Shown in pieces: positions 32,592 through 34,373 of a stretch of 34,373 bases of DNA (position 1 is the stretch's first letter; each line of letters begins with the position of its first letter). Source of the stretch: Promethearchaeota archaeon (GTDB lineage Archaea > Asgardarchaeota > Lokiarchaeia > Sigyniarchaeales > SOKP01). The notes below the pieces were generated by a model. The model saw nothing but the letters and a program-made list of their open reading frames with translations. It was not told the DNA's origin and searched no databases. The stretch is from contig JAUVXW010000043.1 of the NCBI GenBank assembly GCA_030603385.1, positions 1 to 34,373 of the forward strand. The letters run 5' to 3'. Made by a program: the position numbers and the translations under genes.

Positions 32592-34259
32592 ATGGAACTT
32601 GAAAAAGTAGAAAAAAAAGGGTATGAAATTGCTGAAGAAATGGAACGTGGGAAGTCAACCGAAGAGAGGATGCAAGAGGAACTTAAATACGAGAAACGTC
32701 ATCAAGACTGGACCTATAAAATTATGAAATTTAACCCTATAGATCCTCTGAATGATTTATATCGATATATCATCAAACGATTAGATTTGAAGCAAATAGA
32801 AGGACGTGTGCAATGGTGGGGGGCGTATATTTATATTAAATTTTTTGCGAGAACGCTCTGGAACTTCAAAGCAGAATATCCTAAAGGAAGCATGTTCCCA
32901 GAGTGGGGTCCGGGCATCTTAGTCGGCAATCACGAGTCCCATCTTGACCCTTTCTTCTATGGGGCAGCATGTCATAGGCGTATTCGCTATATGAGTAAAC
33001 TTGACAACTTTAAAACTCCCATCGTTAAAACTCTCTTTAATAATCTTGGAGCTTTTAAGGTTGACCGTGATACACCGGAACGAGGTTGGGAAAAAGCAAA
33101 GGAAATAATTTTGGGAGGGGAGTGGGTAGGCATATTCCCGGAAGGCACACGGTCTAAAGATGGGGAATTAGGTGAATTTAAAACTGGAGCGGTAAGACTG
33201 GCAGTTGAAATGCAAGTTCCGATCGTCCCTATGAGTGTTATTAACTCAAGGTCAGCTTTACCCAAAGGCAATTTAGTAATGAAACCTACCCAAGTTAAAG
33301 TACGTGTTGGTAATCCAATCTACTATCATGATTATAATTTCAATACAATTTCTTATGAAGAAATTCGAAGATTAACAGATGAATTGAGAAATACAATATG
33401 GGAATTACGGGAAGGTATTTACGGTAAAGAAGCGGATGAAGAACTTTCAATTGGTTCACCAGAAGAAGTTGAGAAAGCACCTAAGTTTAATATCATGAGT
33501 TACTTGAAAGCCCAAGCAAAAGGAGTAATCAAACTCATTGATGACTCTTGGTACGCTCTTTTAAGGAGTTTAGAGGAATTTGGAGTTCGGGAGCAATTTC
33601 AAAGACCGGTACATTGTTTCTCAGGAGATTTAGTTTGTGGGTGGTCTGACCTCATGATGCCGTATAAGGTAATCGATTTTGAGAAATATATCCCTGCGGA
33701 AGGTGCTGCGCTTATATGTCCAAGTCATAATTCTGAATGGGATGTACTTATACTGGCAGCAAGTATTATCCATCACCCACCAAGACGTGTTGCGTACCAA
33801 ATGGCAAAGGAATCACTTTTTAAGGCTCCCCTTGTAAATGCCTGGGTTAGAAATCATCATGCATTTCCATTAAAGCGAGGGATGCATGATGTGGATTCAT
33901 TTAATTACGCCAAAGGGCTTCTTGAGCAAGGTGAAGTAGTTATTACTTATCCAGAGGGTACTACTAATACAGGGAATGGTCAATTATTAGAAGGTCATAC
34001 TGGTCCGATGAGATTAGCAATCGAGACAAAAGTACCCATCATCCCCATTGGAATCACAGGAACCGAGAAGACTTATCCTAAGAGAGCTAAAATGTTAAGT
34101 TTCTATAAAGGTCAGATTATAAAAGCAGGTGAACCATTTATGGAACATCAACAATACTGGGACAAACAAGTGCCTGATTATGATGAGCTTAGACGATTAA
34201 CAGACAGTATGATGGCTCAAATCAAAGATTTACTTTTATATGATTCCCCCGATGCGTGA
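32592..34259 (+). CDS. Fused double PlsC-type acyltransferase
   Basis: 555 residues from the ATG at 32592 (558 from the TTG at 32583). Two complete PlsC/LPLAT domains in a row: the first with VGNHESHLD (HxxxxD motif, His117 and Asp122) and FPEGTRSKDG (185-194), the second with SHNSEWD (His382 and Asp387) and YPEGTTNTGNG (456-466). Residues 1-60 are a helical, charged extension. PlsC enzymes acylate lysophosphatidic acid and related molecules. Archaea make ether lipids, so the acyl acceptor here is open. Two catalytic dyads in one chain are not typical of bacterial PlsC. Followed 21 bases later by a DUF2229-like gene with a good Shine-Dalgarno. Confidence 0.9.
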   Translation: MELEKVEKKGYEIAEEMERGKSTEERMQEELKYEKRHQDWTYKIMKFNPIDPLNDLYRYIIKRLDLKQIEGRVQWWGAYIYIKFFARTLWNFKAEYPKGSMFPEWGPGILVGNHESHLDPFFYGAACHRRIRYMSKLDNFKTPIVKTLFNNLGAFKVDRDTPERGWEKAKEIILGGEWVGIFPEGTRSKDGELGEFKTGAVRLAVEMQVPIVPMSVINSRSALPKGNLVMKPTQVKVRVGNPIYYHDYNFNTISYEEIRRLTDELRNTIWELREGIYGKEADEELSIGSPEEVEKAPKFNIMSYLKAQAKGVIKLIDDSWYALLRSLEEFGVREQFQRPVHCFSGDLVCGWSDLMMPYKVIDFEKYIPAEGAALICPSHNSEWDVLILAASIIHHPPRRVAYQMAKESLFKAPLVNAWVRNHHAFPLKRGMHDVDSFNYAKGLLEQGEVVITYPEGTTNTGNGQLLEGHTGPMRLAIETKVPIIPIGITGTEKTYPKRAKMLSFYKGQIIKAGEPFMEHQQYWDKQVPDYDELRRLTDSMMAQIKDLLLYDSPDA

Positions 34260-34280
34260 AATTCTTGAGGAACTAATAAT

Positions 34281-34373
34281 ATGGAACCAGAGTTACGCTC
34301 AACTCCAAAGAGAATAAAAGTCGGAATTCCACGAGCACTTCATTTTTATAGATATTATCCTTTTTGGAAAAAA
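34281..34373 (+). CDS. Start of a DUF2229/2-hydroxyacyl-CoA dehydratase-related protein (partial)
   Basis: Only 31 codons are present. They include IKVGIPRALHFYRYYPFWKK, the typical N-terminus of DUF2229/HgdB-like proteins linked to 2-hydroxyacyl-CoA dehydratase and its activator. ATG at 34281 with TGAGGA 10 bases upstream. Assigned from this short motif only; the body of the protein is outside the window. Confidence 0.7.
   Translation, partial: MEPELRSTPKRIKVGIPRALHFYRYYPFWKK

Overview
The window looks like a piece of an Asgard archaeal genome, most likely Lokiarchaeia-like. Reasons: very low GC, TATA-type promoters, GGTGA/GGAGG Shine-Dalgarno sites, many TTG/GTG starts, two Ras/Arf-type small GTPases (one fused to a longin-like domain), an MCT-1/Tma20-type PUA protein, a Lokiarchaeal-style leucine-rich-repeat protein, and a steroid 5-alpha-reductase homologue close to plant DET2. 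There is no rRNA, tRNA, CRISPR array or intact transposase. The assignment rests on gene content, not on a marker gene.

Layout. 1-695: start of an FtsX/MacB-type permease, cut by the window edge. 952-5782: a phosphohexomutase with no ordinary start codon, a longin-GTPase, a coiled-coil protein, an anchored surface protein and a Rab-like GTPase. 5858-8231: a 2H phosphoesterase, the MCT-1-like PUA protein and two small unknown genes around a 0.6-kb AT-rich gap. 8265-11152: tryptophanase, divergent from a winged-helix/ferredoxin protein. 11212-13990: a tandem duplication with two SDR reductase genes (about 81% identical proteins), the second preceded by the decayed tail of a second ferredoxin gene. 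13993-17699: a minus-strand run of sulfatase, a tiny four-Cys ORF, a membrane protein, a 13-codon relic of another sulfatase start, and a queG-like Fe-S protein. 17820-23916: a heterodimeric ABC exporter followed by a glycyl radical enzyme with the active-site pattern of trans-4-hydroxy-L-proline dehydratase (HypD). 23998-25558: two identical-architecture palindromes around a TATA-like box, a 47-residue ORF, and an LRR protein carrying a ribbon-helix-helix-like segment. 25760-34373: CheR-type methyltransferase, DET2-like reductase, membrane protein, HAD phosphatase, large surface protein, thioesterase, a tandem PlsC acyltransferase, and the start of a DUF2229/HgdB-like protein.

Metabolically the window suggests an anaerobic, amino-acid-using heterotroph (tryptophanase, HypD, ferredoxin-type proteins, a 2-hydroxyacyl-CoA-dehydratase-related start) with fatty-acyl and sulfate-ester enzymes. 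The best candidates for something undescribed are the palindrome/small ORF/LRR-RHH unit at 24.0-25.6 kb and the mosaic SDR/ferredoxin duplication at 11-14 kb. Two conserved enzymes whose reading frames run far upstream of any ATG/GTG/TTG also deserve checking.
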